Positions 37,901-52,900 of a stretch of 64,000 bases of DNA are shown here, piece by piece. Every line of letters starts with the position of its first letter. Within the stretch, counting starts at the first letter, position 1. Source of the stretch: Setoptus koraiensis (taxonomy: Eukaryota; Arthropoda); the NCBI GenBank assembly GCA_048013815.1, contig CM106586.1:9300001-9364000 (forward strand), written 5' to 3'. Both the position numbers and the translations under genes were made by a program. A model generated the notes under the pieces. It worked only from the letters and a program-made list of their open reading frames with translations, did not search any database and had not been told where the DNA came from.

Positions 37901-40900
37901 TAATATTATACGTAATATTATGTAATATTATAAGTAATATTATGTAATATTATTACGTTTCGCAAACAGTGAGTTGTGTGTCCGGCGGCAAACATTGCTG
38001 TCGATGATGAGACACGAACAAGTGTCATTTGCGTCAATCTTTTGCCGCTTTCTTTCGCTGGCGCGCTCGCTGTGCCAGTTAGCCAGCGATACACACAACA
38101 GAGATAGATGGATTACGTCATTGTCATGCTAATGAGCCAATGTATATATCAGTAATGAGCGGCATTATCAGTGGCATGAGCGGCGGCATTATAATTATTG
38201 CAACGGCCAAGTGGGCCTAATTGATGACCAATGAATTGTGTTTGCATGCGCCGGTCTTGCCAACGGTCACTGTTGAACGGTCACTGTTGAGCAAACTTTT
38301 TGCAGCGGTTCCTGGTGAACGGAACTTTTTGCAGCAACAACGGCAACAGTTTGCTGATCGATCATCACTCTTAATGAGTTATTAGCATTGACGGCAGCGC
38401 CAGCATCATGTAATTGAGACATGTTAATATGCTGCCAGCGACGCTCGAGCAGCAACAAGCTGAAACAATTGCCGTCATCGCAAATTACACGACGCACACC
38501 ATTCAACAAACAAATTAAATCAAATCAAATCAAGCCAAATTAAGATTGCGCATTGCACATAATTATTACTACATAATTGCATAATCATGGGCTCATTACG
38601 ACGTTGGCCGTTGCATCATTGTGTTGTTGTTGTCGCTGCCGTTGTTGTAGCCGCTGTTGTTGCAGTGATTGCTTGTCGGACGGACACGCTAGCCAACGAG
38701 CAAATTCAACATTTTAAGAGCGGATCGACGGACACATTCGTTTCGTCAGGCGCAAACACGAACAACAATTGCAAACACAAAACACAATCGCTGGATAAAA
38801 CAAATGAGGCTACCTGCGGGTTGCATCATCATGCGTCTGTGATTCGCAAACTGTGATTCGCAAACTATGATTCGCAAACTGTGACTTCTAGGCACAAAAT
38901 ACCATTCATAAATGTGTGCGAGTTACGTCAGTGCGGCTGTTGGCCTGAATACAACCAGCCCGTTGGTCACTCATTTAAAACAAAAGCGGCGGCCACTTGT
39001 TGCCGATCTCGTTGATTGCGTCACTTTTCAATGTGCGCATCCCCCCCGCCCGCCAATGGCATTGGATCGACGGCGAGCGATCAGATTGAACTTTGTTGCA
39101 CATTCGCACTGTACGAATGCATTGCGCGCCAGTCGGGGACCCTGGGCTCAAAATATCCCATGAAATATCCCGCAAAATACCCCGTAAAACATGCCGCAAA
39201 ATATTCCGTAAAACATCCCGCGAAATATCTCGTAAAATGGCCCACTAAGTAGCCCAAAGTGCTCGCAATATTAAGCGTGACGAGGGTTGGTCGACAGGGC
39301 CCAGTGGGCAATAAACTGACCGAATGAACTGACTAAGTAAACTGACCGCATAAACCGACCGGACAAACTGACCGGATAAACTAAAATGCTACTCACCTCG
39401 GGAGAATTGTCGTTGATGTCCATCACGTTGATGTCGACGCGCGCCAGCGCCTGCCTGAACGGATTGTCCACTTGCGAGGCCTGAATTTGCAAGCTGAGCA
39501 CGGGGTTCGTCAGCCGCTCCAAATCTATCTCCCTAATTAGGAATATTTCACCACTCTGAGCATTCATTTCGAAGAATCCGCCCTCGTTTCCTGTGAGTCG
39601 TGTGTATTTTGTGCGTGAATAATGGTCGGTTCGCAGTGACGGCCATTGCAATGGCGGCCGCGATGAGCAGGCGAGTCAAGGTACAAGTGGTGAGTATAAA
39701 TTGGCAAAGTTGAAAATAATCGGAGCAGCAGCGCCATTAGCATATTGGCTCTGTCCAGTCCGGCCGACATGATTGTCGGTCGACATTAGTAATGGCGGCC
39801 TCGCACCGGCGTTGCCAGTGGCGCGCAGTTGGCTAATTTGCATATTGTTTATGCTCTACATAATCATTATCGTCGTCATGCTTTGCTCGCCGGCGCCAAG
39901 ACGCCGGCGATCTGTCTACACGCATCAGTGGTGCAGTTGATCAAGATAGATCACGGGCCAAACGGCGCGAGCACAAGCAACGGCACGATTTTTGCGGGCC
40001 AAACTGCGCCAATTTTGTGCCATTTCGCGCCGATTTTGTGCCATTTCGCCCCGATTTTCGCCAATTTGCGCCAATTTTGCACAACAACAACAAATAGTGA
40101 CGCAACTATTGCGCAATAGTACCTACCCAACACAATGCTGTAGCGCAACCGCGCATTTATGCCTGTGTCCTGATCGAAGGCTAGGATGGCCGGCTCCACG
40201 AGCACTTTCTCACGGATTCGTTTGCCCTATTTCAGCGCATTTTCGGGGTGATATATGGGGCGATATATGGGGTGATTTATGGGGCGATATATGGGGTGAT
40301 TTATGGGGTGATATATGGGGTGATATATGGGGTGATATATGGGGTGATATATGGGGCGATATATGGGGCGATATATGGGGAAGACACGAGAATCGTTAGA
40401 TCATGTTGCTTGTACGGAGACCGGCGCTAGAAACTGGCGGCCAGAATGGGTGCGAGGCGAGCAAAGTTGCACACTTGGCGACAGATGGCGCCAACTTACC
40501 GTTATTTGAGCCGATTCCGACACGCTGGCCGTGTATACTTCGTGCGAGAATATGGGATTCTGGTCGTCGGCGTCTACAATTTGCGGCGCAAATACAAATG
40601 GGTGACACGATAATGGAGTGATGAGAGTGACGAAAATGGCGAGAGTGACGGCAATGGCGAGAGTGATGCGCAATGCGAGCGGGAGACTCCCGACGGGAGA
40701 GGTCAGCGGGGGCGAGCCGATTCGGGACGAACTGACGCTTGGATTGGTGCGACGAGTTTATCGCAAGTTGTGGCCGGACGGGCCGATATTCGCAGCAATT
40801 GTTGTGTGCCAGAGGGTGCCATGGGCGAGGTCGCCTGGCGGCCAGAGAGCGACTCACTTGCCGTTCAAGTTGCGCAAGTGGCCAGTGGCCAGCGACAGCA

Positions 40901-43900
40901 AAACAAACGGCCGGCGACAACAGGTGAGCCGCCGGTCGCAGCAGCAGGCTGTCGGCGAACCTATTTTTGCATTCGAAGCATCGACAACAGCCAACCGGCG
41001 GCTGATTGGAAGCGTCGACGGCATCGGAAGCTTCGAGGGCGTCGATTTGGAGGCTTCGAGAGCGTCCATTCGAAGGCTTCGAAAGCGTTGAGATTCGAAC
41101 GACGAATTCGCGACGAGTCGCTGAAACGCTGAATAGCGCGCCATGAATAGAGAACGACGCTGACGTTGAGGACGACGCTAATTAATGGCGCTGCAGCTCG
41201 CTATTCATCGGCGCTATTTATAACGCCATTCATAGCGCTATTTACGGAACGTTATGTGGGTACAGCTCATTAATGTTGGCTTGCATTAATGAGTTGGCTT
41301 GCTGTTGGTGGTCGGTCGGCGCCGCCGGTCAGCCGAGCCGCCGGTGGGCCGGCGGTCGTCGGACGGCCGTGCCACAGTGGGCCAGTTGTCCACCGGCAGT
41401 CGGCCGGCAGTCGGCCAACGATCAGTTGGGCCAACGGTCAGTTTGGCGGCGGTAACAAGTGCAAACGCATTATTTTGACAAGTCTCCGGCCAGGCGAACT
41501 GTGCGATCGAGCGCCGTTTATCGCGCCGTCTAGCCAGCGATAAAAACAGTTGTTATCTCTCTGGCAAGCGAGCACTGGCAAGCGAGTGATGGCAAGCGAG
41601 CGATGGCGAGCCAGCGCCGAACAGTCGCGCCACCGTCATGTTTGTTTGTCTTTACAGTTTGTGTCAGACGGCGGCCGTTATCCGTTATCGCGCACATAAC
41701 ACTGTCTAGTCGATGCGGGCCGCCTAGCGGGACGCTGCCAGCGCCGCTCGGTCGGAGCGGACACACACACACGACAACAATCTGGGCGCTTGACTCATTT
41801 TTATCATGCCCATCGTATCATATCATATCATACGATTCATATGTTTCCGTTATTCCGCTTGCTCGGCGCCCGTTTGCCGCCGCCTCGGTCTCGCTGTGGA
41901 GTCCGCAGTGCGGAGTGCAAAATGTGCACTTGCACTTGCTGAGACGCCAACAGGTAGTTGCAGGCTAGTGTGTCGCGGTATTTGCTGTTCGCATTGCGAT
42001 GTCCGGCGAATTGCGGCCGACCGCGGCCGAAAACGCGCCGCCAAGCATAGACCCGTGCGGTCAGTGATTGCGCCGATTGCGGACGCCGCAGCGGGGATAA
42101 CGCCAAAGCCGGGGTAAAGCCAGAGCGGGGATAACGCCAAGGCGGGGATAATGCAGCCATGACAAGGCACTGATTAGGGCCCGTCGAGAGTGCGCCAATA
42201 ACGAGCGGAAACAAGCGAGCGGTAAGACCGACAATTTGTTTCGGCTAGACGGCGATTGGGCAGCCGAACAGCTGACGGCGCATATCTGCATAATGGTGTC
42301 GATGCGGCAACACTGTAACAGGGTATAAATGATGGTGGTGGTCACTATTGCGTCATCATGACATGCTAATGACATTAGCAGTGACAACAGTGATACATAC
42401 ACAGGCCACAACAGCGATTGGCAACAGGTGAGTGTGCTGTTGACGCGCATAATCAGCTGCTCATCAGCGGCATGACAGGCGTCACCGTTACACAATTTGT
42501 GGCTCTCACAAGTTGTGACTTACGTAACAAGTTGTGACTTACGTAACAAGTTGTGACTTACATAACAAGCCGTGGCTCAAGTGACGGAGTGAGCGAGCGC
42601 GACAACAATAATAGAAGAGAGTGAGAAAAAGACGGACACAACAAGCAGCTGATCGCAGTCAGCTGACTGCCAAAATTTGACAGCCGCACATTTGGACAGG
42701 CGCACTTTGGCCAGCAGTCAGTGTGTGTGTAAAGTGTCGGCCGGCAACAATGCGATATCATCGACAGGGGTGGTCACACCTAATGATGACATAATCGGCC
42801 TGAACAAAACAACCGGCACTGGCCGCGCATCATAAATCACATCGTGCTCTGTCGCAATGATTGCGAGTCACAATTTGTGAGTCACAAGCCGACAATCTCA
42901 ACTTGAGAGTCGCAATTGCGACTCTCAAGTTGAGTCGTCAGTCGTTTTGTTTGTGCACTCTCCCATCGATAAATTATATTATCGACAATATGATATCGAC
43001 GCACTCACATAATCACATTAGCCCATGGGCATGCCGCTAACAGGAAGTGACCAAGTGCAAGTGATGTCGCATTAGCATCGCATCAACTGCCATCAGCTGT
43101 TTAGTGGCTGCACTAACGCCGGTGTGCAAGTGGCCGCAAGAGGGCACATTTCAAATAAATCTCGACAGTCTCGATATCCTCTCCAAACGATATCCATTTG
43201 GCCTCATTGCGGGGGCGCGCGTCGTGACGCAACACAAACTGCAACATGATCTGTTGTTTTTATTATGGCAACTCTATTATGTTGCTATATGAAGTTGGCT
43301 TGTCATAAACATCTGCAACGGGCCGCGGCCGACACGGCAAATGCCCGACAAGACGTTGTGCCCAGATGCGGGTAAATGTAACAATGGAATCACTTTGTCC
43401 GCCACAGTCTGTCGAAAGTGCTGCCAGCGCTTATTTTGAAGGGCACAATATTGGGCATTTTCAGCATGGGCTCGCCACGGGCGCAGCGGCTCGGCCCGTG
43501 GCACGCCCATGTCTCATAGACTATGGGTCACAGATTGTGACTCACAGTGGTCAAGTTGCCCAAATTGTTGCGCAACCCGCAGCAAAATGCTAACGATGGT
43601 TGTAGACTCTACAGTGTAAAGGACAGCCATCGTTAGCATTCAATCTGGGCGAAATGCCCAGATTTCTCACTGTCCATCACAAAATACCCTAACATTAATA
43701 TTTGCAGTGGTGGCAGAATGTGTTGCGTCAGCTAAGGTCGTGTTGTGATTGTTGCTCGGCGGCTGGCCGGCGTCATGTTGGCAATGCCACACCGGCGCAC
43801 ACCGACGAAAAGAATCGCCGGCAAGTCTCACGGCAATCGAAGAGAAAACAAAATACTCATATGTAATCATGGATAAATATACTGTTGCAAAACTGACACA

Positions 43901-46900
43901 CATATACGGTATATATACGGTGGTCAGTGGCAACGAGACGCATCTCGTTTCTCAGCAACATCCAGCCATTATGTAATATGTTGCGCGATGCATTATGTAA
44001 CATGTTGTGCGATGCATTATGTAACATGTTGTGCGATGTATGGCCGGTTGTCTGGCCGGCGTCGGCGGCTTGCAGGCTGTCGGCATGGCGAGACGGGATC
44101 GGATATCTCGTTGCCGCTATCGAGTGGCAGCAAACAAGCCGATGGACGCAACAAGTTAACGGTCCAGTGAGCCGACGAGTCACGACTATTACATATTGAT
44201 CAATTTGCTAAAGATAGACTCATCATGCTGCCAGCGACACAGTTTAGCCCCGATGTTGCACTGGACACATCGGCCGCACTGGACACATCGGCCGCAGTGG
44301 CCTTGTTGGCCGGCAGTGCAAATTGGCCGCAAAATGCAGCCGCTGAGCAACGGCGGCGCCGCAAGAGAAGTGATTCGATCTTCGGGCAGTCGCGATGGCC
44401 GCTGCGAGCGTCGCAATTCGCCGAGAAATTCCTCTCGAATTTCGAAACTCGCCTCTCTAATTCCTCAAAGTTCGAAGCTCGTATTTCGAAGTTCGCATTT
44501 CAAAGTTCGCAACTCGCAGTGCGAGCGGCATTCTCACGGCGAGTCGCGCCGGGCCGGCAACGCAGCCAGCATTCGCGACGCCCGGCGCCGCATTGACAAA
44601 TCAATCAATTATGCCATCAATCAAGCGAGCTCTGCCCCGAAAAACCAATCACATGTTGCATCACTATTACATAACCCTGTTGTGTGCCGTGGTTGCGCAA
44701 TAGTTTCACTCTTGTCGGCTCGATTTGTTACGCAACGCCGACGTGCTGTCGCGTCGTGGTTGGCGCATGGGCGAAAATATGTGCGCGATAAATGCGAGCG
44801 AGGCGAGAAATGTGGGGCCAGTGGAAATTTCCGAGCGCCAGATCATGCGCGACCAATCGCCCGCCGAGCCCGCAATGTTGCCGGCCAGCTAATCGCGATT
44901 TATCGCCAGCTCGACATCATTTTTCAACAAATCAATGACCTGTTATATATACATTTGTTTGTTATATATATATATATACCGTCATACATGCCGTTATATA
45001 TACCGTTATAACACCGTTATATGTGCACTGTTATCTGAGGGCTGCTGGCAATAATAACAGTCGCGAGCTCAGATCACCTGGTGGCCGTTTTCGGTGCGCA
45101 TGGTCAGTGGAACAATGGTCAGCTGGCACGACTTTTCGGCCGAGCCGGGCACTGGCCGAAGCCTCGTTAGCCGGCCAGTGCCCGGTTTGGCCAGCGACTC
45201 AGCTGATGGGAGCTCGCCGTTGAGTTGCCCGTTGCCGTTAAATAATGTGATTAGTGGCTGCAATATGATGCGCACGAGCTGGCCGGGTCAAGGACAGACA
45301 GAGAGTTGGTCAATTGAATTGGTAGTGGAGCTTAGAATTCGGAGCGATCGCATTGGCGCTCCAAATTATAAACTGCAAATTATCGACTTTATTTAGCCAA
45401 CCAACAATGAGCCAATCATGACATTACATGACGCAACACGACATTACATGACGCAACATGACACTACATGACGCAACATGACATTACATTGGGCAACACG
45501 ACATTACGTTTGGCAACAGGTGACTCCAAAGTGACCAATGGACGCTGTTTATTGTTGTTGTTGTTGTTGCTGTTGCTGTTGAGCGGGTCGGCGTGACAGC
45601 TTTGGGTGGCAGCACCTTCGATCAGCTGCTCAGGTAGCGGTCGCACTGACAGTGGCCGCTCACTGGTGATGATCGGGGCGCCATTAGAAGCTGTCAATTA
45701 GCCGGCCGTGCACCAGCAGCAGCATGCTCACACGTCATGGCATCATATAACATGGTTACGTAACAGGCCACTGCAATTGTCAGGCAGCGTGATGATGGTC
45801 TAATTGACATTGACTGTCGCTAACTTTTGGTTGTTTGGCTCAAAGTGGGTGCGAGTGATTCACACTGCGAGTGATTCACAAGTTGCGAAGTCTCGCAACT
45901 CACAGGCAGTTGAGAGCGGTTCGCAGAGACAGCGCGTCCAATGAGAAGCCTTTGTTTCAAAAGCAATTATCGCGTCGCCAGGCTCGATTTAAATCTCGGA
46001 TATTGTCGATAGTGCGACACGATAGCCGCACAGTTGGTTGCACAGTTGGCTGCACAGTTGGTCGCAGTGTTCGGGTGGTCAAGTTCAGGGTGCTCTCGTT
46101 GCGTTGGCTGGCACAACTTGTGAGGCCGCCTGTATTATCAATCAGGCTGCACATCAATCTCACAATCAATAATATATGGTGGCCAGTGTAACGGTCAACG
46201 GTGTCTACAACTAGCATACATAACGTACATAACTAGTGGCCCGCTAGCGGCAACAGGTGAAACAAGAGACAACAGGTGAGCTGCTCGGTTTGTTGAACAG
46301 TTCAGTTGCACTTTGGGTGCGCTTTGGTCACACCAACTTGGTTAATAATCGGATGTGCGAACAATGGCGAAAAGTTGTGAGCTCGCCTGACACTTGACTT
46401 TCGCCACTCGCCACCCTTCGGCCGGCCAACAGCTGATCGGCTTGACAACAGTTGATCGGCTCGACAACAGCTGATCGGCTTGACAACAGTTGACTGGCTC
46501 GACAACAGCTGATCGGCCTGCAGTTGATCGGCCAACAGCTGATCGGTTGACAGTTGATTGGTGTGCAGTTGATCGGCTCGACAACAGCCAGATTGACTGG
46601 TGGCCGGCTGCAAAGTGACAGCGGGCACAGGTGAGCATGGTGATATGGCACAAGAAACAATTTGTGTGCTGTCTCTCTGCCTGGTGGCAGCATAGACATA
46701 ATAATATTTGCACAAGTATAATGCTTGCGCTGTGCAATAATAATGTCACGTAATAATAATGTTACGTAATAATAATTGTGAGTCGGGTGCGCATCAAACT
46801 GCTCACAAGCCACTTTCGCGTTTTGCCAAATTTTGTTTGACAAAAGAGGCGCCGAAAGGGTTGCCAGTGCACACCCGACCGATCAGCTGCTTGTCACCGA

Positions 46901-49900
46901 TCAGCTGCTTGTCGCCGATCGGCCGGCCGCTGGTCAGCTGAGCGGCGGCCAGAATGACAGGTATATGAGAGTGTGAGACAGCAAGTGTTACGACGACAAG
47001 CGCGCTGCTTATGTCACTTGAATCTGTTGTGGTGTTATTATGCGAGCAACGCTGTTACAAGTCGGCTATCGCCACTGCACAACAGGTTGCGAGCGACTCA
47101 CAGTGAGTCACTCACAGTGAGTGTGTGTGTGTGTGTGTGTCGTAGTCAAGTGCAACACACACACACACACACGACAGTGAGAGCGAGCGACGAGTCGCTT
47201 ATTAAGTTGAAACAAACAGATGATCTTGCGTCTTGAATAATGAATGACGCCGACAATGACGCCGACAATGACGCAATGAATAGAGCGAGACTTTCAACTT
47301 ACCTTTCACTTTGATGGTCATGGTTGTGACCGAGCTCAGCGTCGGACTTCCGTGATCCTGATGATTCGCACACACACACACACGATAGCATCAGCGGTGA
47401 CCAGATGAGAGATGATTTAATACACGATGATGACGACCATTGAGTTAGCCACGCAACCAGCGCCAACAGGCAACAGGCAACAGGTGAATGAATAAGTGCA
47501 CAGGTGAGCGTCGGCCGAGCCAATTGGGCGAGCAAAGTGAGAAAAGAGGAGAGTTGTCAATTTGTTAGAACAGTTATTACGGTTGCAGTATCATACTTGT
47601 ACGGTTATGCTTGACTGCTGGCACAGCCGCTCACGTATATTGTGTTGTTACGTAAGTTATTATTGTGCTTGCTTGCTGTGTTTGTTTGTTGAGTGTGTCT
47701 TGTTGCGAATGGACTTCACACTCGGACTGTCCGAGTCGAACAGCGACAGCAACGACAGCAGCGACAGCGCCAACACCAACGGCGACGGGCGCAATCCCGA
47801 CAAAACTCGAGCAACTCGAGGACGACGCAAACCCTTGGCAAACCGTTGGCGCGGCCAGCGCCAACCGACGACCGGTCGGCGACGGTCAGCCGCGCTAACT
47901 AGCGCAGCCAACTGACAAACCGCTGGTGAGTGCCCGCCGACAGCCAGCGACAAGAATGGCCGCGCAATCGTCTAATTGTTTGCCCAGACCGAGCTGTTGC
48001 GTTGTGTCCGTCATATCGCTTTTTATTTATTTATTGTTGTTGTGCTCGGCATGAAATATAATGGCCGCAAGTGTGTTGCTCGTTCGTTAGTTTGTTCATT
48101 CGTTAATTGTTATTAATCAGTCAGTTATTAAGAGTCACTTATTGCGAGGGTCGGTCACTGTTGTTGCTGTCGCTGTCGTCGTGGTTGCTGTTGTTGTTGT
48201 CGTTTTCGGTGCCGGTGTCGCTGCTGTTGTTGTTGTTGCGAGCGAGCCAGCCGGCCACTTGGCGATCATCATCAGTTATCATTCGCTGCGAGTCACTTTC
48301 GGCCAGTCCGCTCTGGCGAGACCGTTACCGACGGTCGCTGGTCAGCGCTCGCTGGGATGAGTCAGTTAGCGAGCTAACTAGCTCATCCCGGCAAATATAA
48401 TAATATAATATAATGGCCGGCCGAGACAGGATGTGTGACTTGTTCATTGGGTGATACATTAATTGATAATAATTGCCAGCGGCCCATTGCTGTTGTCTGT
48501 CACTTGGCTTCGCTGATGCCCGCTGATGCTCGCTGGTGCTCGCTGATGCTCGCTGATACTCGCCGATATTTGGCGAGACTCGCCGATATTTGGCGAGACT
48601 CGCTGATATTTGGCGAGACTCGGCGATATTTGGCGAGACCGGCGCAACACGGTGTGCGTATCGTCAATCATTATTAATATTAATATCTTTCATTAGCTGG
48701 CTGCCATTAGTTGCGCTACCGGCGCCACTACTCACCGATGCCTGTATTTGTATCTTGAATTCGCGACTGCCGTGATCGTAATCGAGAGCCTTGTTTATCA
48801 CTAGAATGCCCTCGATGGGATCGGATAAAATGAACGAATCGTTCTCGTTTCCACCCTGCGTTGTGTTGCGTTGCGTTGCGTTGCGTCCAGTTCATTTCAA
48901 TAACACCATGTATACATTTGGGTGAGAGAGCCAGAGGTGTGTACATAATTAATTAAATAGTAATGGTCAAACTGATAACTGGCCCAGTGGCCACTTGTTG
49001 CCACTGGCCGGCAATATTAACAAACGAGCGCCAATGTCGCGCCAAGTGGCCAACCATCGGACATATCATCATCATCATCATCAGCAGCAGCAGCGGCAGC
49101 ATAATATATAGAGATGTTGGCGTCATCGTTTATTATTCATCATGCGGCCGCTTGGCGGACCGCATTATGCACTCCATTATGCAATAGTAATAATAATGTT
49201 ATCATTATTATAATAATCAATCCAGGCCCGTGAAACGCGCAATCATTGCGTTTAATTCGAGTTGTCTGAATTTTAATCTAAATTTAATTTAAATTTTCAT
49301 TCCGATTTCGAGTTGGAATCAGAATAGTTGCAGCCTGATCTCAACGAGGCCAGCGCCGAAATCAGGGGGGCCGCTTCGAGGCAACAAGCAAATAAAACGA
49401 ATGGCAATATAATAATAATAGTAGTAGTAGACGTACCACGATCGAGTAGGTGATGTCCGAATTGGCCGTGTTTGGCTTGTCACGATCGATGGCGTGAATG
49501 CTCCTGAATATAGTCAATCCGACAGGAGTGAGCTGTGGCCAAAATAGAATAAAACCGGCATAAAAACAGTTGAATAAATAGCAGCAAAAACAGTTAGATA
49601 AGTGGCTAAATAAATTGGCATTGGACATTGGTCAAATCACTGGCTGACCATTTAGCGATGGCGCGCTCGATTGCTGGCCGCCAATCCAATCGTGTGATTG
49701 CGGCTAATTAACGGGGCTCGCAACGACGGGCTCGCAATCAAAGAGCCAATCGAAGAAGCGCCGCCCCTCTCTCTGGTGCATTCAGCGCAAATCGACGGGA
49801 CCCGAGCGGCCGCGATAATGGGACTCCCATTATGGGAGAGGGAGTCTTACCTCGTCCACCTCCAAGTGATAGGGAACATTTTGGAACTCTGTTGTTGCCG

Positions 49901-52900
49901 TTGTCGTCGTTTTCGTTGCCGTTGTTGTTGTCGTTGCCGTTGTTGTTGCCGTTGCCGTTGTTGTTGTTGTTTGTTGAGCGACGCCGGTCGGCCAGGGTTC
50001 GAAAATTCAAAATTGGGGTTGGCATCGCGATGGCAACAATCGGCACAATTGACATCCGCCGGCCAATGCAGGTGAATGAATAATTAATTATTTGAGTTTT
50101 AATTTAATTTCGCATGTTGAGTGAGTTAAATATTTTAGCATTTTAATTGGTAGTTTATGGCCGCCGAGCCTGACAAGTTCGGGCCATAACTCAAAACTCA
50201 CAACTCACAACAATCTCATTTGGTGAGTTATGCCACAAGTTGGTCACAACTTGTGACTCACAAGTCACAACAAACGACAATAACAACACACGATATCGTT
50301 GTGAGGAGCCCCATCGAGAGGCCACTCGACTTACCTGGCGCATGATCATTGACATCTACGGTTGCGACGAGAGCCGATCAAAGTTAACAATGGCGAGCAG
50401 TGTGATAAGAGAGAGAGAGAGCAAAGAGATTGGCAGTGATTAGCAGTTGATTGCAGTGATTTCAAAATGGGCAAGCTCAACTCGGGCTGCCCAAGCGAGT
50501 TTGACTCAAACTGTCTGAGCGGTTCGTTGTCATTGTTGCACAAATTGCATTTGTTTGTTGGCGCAACAAACAAAGTGATTCAACAATCAGAATGGTCAAT
50601 TGTAATTAGTCGCACAACGGCGACAACAACAACATTGGCACGCTTTGCCTTGATTTGGCGACTGGGGGCGAGCGAGCGCCTTCGTAATTTGAGACAATGA
50701 ACAATGAAATGAATGATTAGATAATTGAATGATTTGTTGCCTGCGCGCTGATCACTCGCTTGCGTCCGTCCATTGTCGGCGCCGTTGCGTGCCATACCGT
50801 CCACCGCGTTGTTGTTGTTGTCTCTGTCGCTGTCGCTGTTGTTGTTACTGCCGTCGCTGTTGTTGTTGGCGCTGCTGTTGTTGTTGTTGCCGCCGCTGTT
50901 GGCGCCGTTGTTGCCGCTGCTGTTGGCGCTGTTGTCGAGATGGGCGCAACCGGCCGGCCGGCAAAAGTGGCGCCACAATTAGCCGTCAATCTGCAAACTT
51001 ATGCCAATTGCGTAATGGATAGCGGCGCCAAATTGCCGGCTACACCTAAGTGTGAGCCAGAGTGTTTGCCTTTGTTGGCGGCTCGCCAGCAGCGATTGTT
51101 GTCAGAGCGATTCGTCCCAAACAAAGGCTCCGATTGCATGCGCGCGAACGGCCGACGCGACGCTCGCGTTCTCGCCAGGCCAGCCCGTTCTTTCGCCGTT
51201 CTCTCGCCGTTCTCTCGCCGTTCTTTCGCCGTTCTTTCGCCTTTCCTTTCGTCGTTATTTTCGCCGTTCCTTTCGCCGCGCTGCCATGAACCGCTCACGA
51301 TCAGCGCCGAGCGGCGAATTATCATAACTCCCCCACTGGCAGTGACACTGGCCGTCGTTTCTTGCGTCGTCGTCGTCATTTCTTGCGTCATCGTTGTCGT
51401 TTCGCCCGTCGTCGTCGTGGTCGTTTCAGTCGTCGCTTCGTCCGTCGGCGCTGGCGCGGTCGTTCTGTGCAATGGCCGGTCGGTCACGTAATGGGCTCGA
51501 TGATCGCCAAATACAATTGCGCAGTGGGCTGTTGTTTTTGTTTTGGCCGCCGCACGGCCGACGCAATGGCCGGCCATTATATCAGCCGTGTTGTGTCGCT
51601 AATTAAGCCAATTTGTTTGTTGCGCCCAGTTGCGCAACCAGCGGCCAGCCTGGCCAGTCCAGTATTGGTTTAATTTGGCGTGTGTGTGTGTGTGTGTGTG
51701 CGTTTGTTGTGTCTACACTCACCTGTTGCTCACTCATTTGTTTGGCGCAACAGGTGAGTGAGTGTGACAGCGACACAACGCCGATCCTTTGTTTTGCGTG
51801 CACTGCCAGCGCTGTCCAGTTGCAGCCAGCTGACCAGCGTAGGTCAGCCGTCGAGAGGCCAATTGGCAAACAATTGCGACACACGCTCACTCAATAGCCA
51901 GGTAAGAGGATATTACCGTTATTGTTATTGCTTACCTTGTATGTAGACGGTCACTGGCAGGAAGGTGTCATCCTAATGACAGTTGTTTGTGTAACATTGC
52001 GCAACGTTGGCCGGCCGACAGACGAGACAAAGATGAGAATTAGTTATTAGTTATTGGAGTTGTTAGTTTTGCGTTGTTGTGGTTGTTGTTGTCGCTGTTG
52101 TTGTTGTCGCTGTCGCTGTTGTTGTCGCTGTCGCTGTTGTCGGCGTCGCTGTTGCGTAATTGCAAATTAGTATGCAAATAAGTAGACAAGAATATCAGCG
52201 CTGAGCCGATGAGCGACAGTGAATTACATCGCTGTGCCCGTCGTTGCGGTGCGGCCGACACTGCAACGGCAACCGCCAGTGAGAGCCACCCAAATCTAAT
52301 CAACATCAGCCTGCTGTTGCAAGGTTGTTGTTGTTGTCGTTGTTGCTGTCGCTGTCGTTGCTGTCGCTGTTGTCGTTGCTGTTGCTGTCGTTGCAATCGC
52401 TGTTGCTGTGTGGCGGCCAAACAATCGCCAGCAATCGATTGTTCACCACAGCACCTGTTGTGCTGTTGCAGTACAAGTTGTGTTGTTGCGCAACACACAC
52501 ACACAACTTGTAAACACATTGTCAGATGTTGAATCACAATGACCAGTGGCCATTTCGTTTGCACTGTGTGCCAGCGCTGTTTATACCCGGCTCGCCCGTG
52601 TCCAAGCGCGGGCAATCTCACTGCGCCGCTCTGGGCCACAGATACAACAAGACACAACAATGGCAACGGAAGCGCATCTTGCTCCTCACCTGGCTGCCCT
52701 ATTACGCAACAAACCGCGCCAATGTTACGCAACAAACCGCGCCAATGTTATGCGTGCCGTCGCTTGCACACTTGGCAAATTCACTCATGCTCTCGATGCT
52801 CACACTGTTGATACTCACACTGTTGATACTCGCACTCGCGGTACTCATATATCCTGGCAGCGAGTATGTGTTGCGTAATACGCAATGCGAATGTATGTAT

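Larger units (their letters stand above)
40574..47302 (-). other. Cadherin intron (6.7 kb)
   Basis: No coding region is supported. It holds a 38-nt perfect palindrome (42897-42934), adjacent hairpins (43586-43664), three 27-bp units ATGTTGTGCGATGCATTATGTAAC at 43978-44036, about 19-bp units (ACATGACGCAACATGACATT type) at 45415-45515 and CAGCTGATCGG units at 46430-46580. GT/AC runs lie at 47117-47173. Confidence 0.6.

Noticed and set aside
38587-38856. Possible small secreted protein (89 codons, ATG, Val/Ala-rich leader)
   Set aside because: The leader is a GTT/GCC triplet repeat and the rest shows no family features; repeat translation is the simpler reading.
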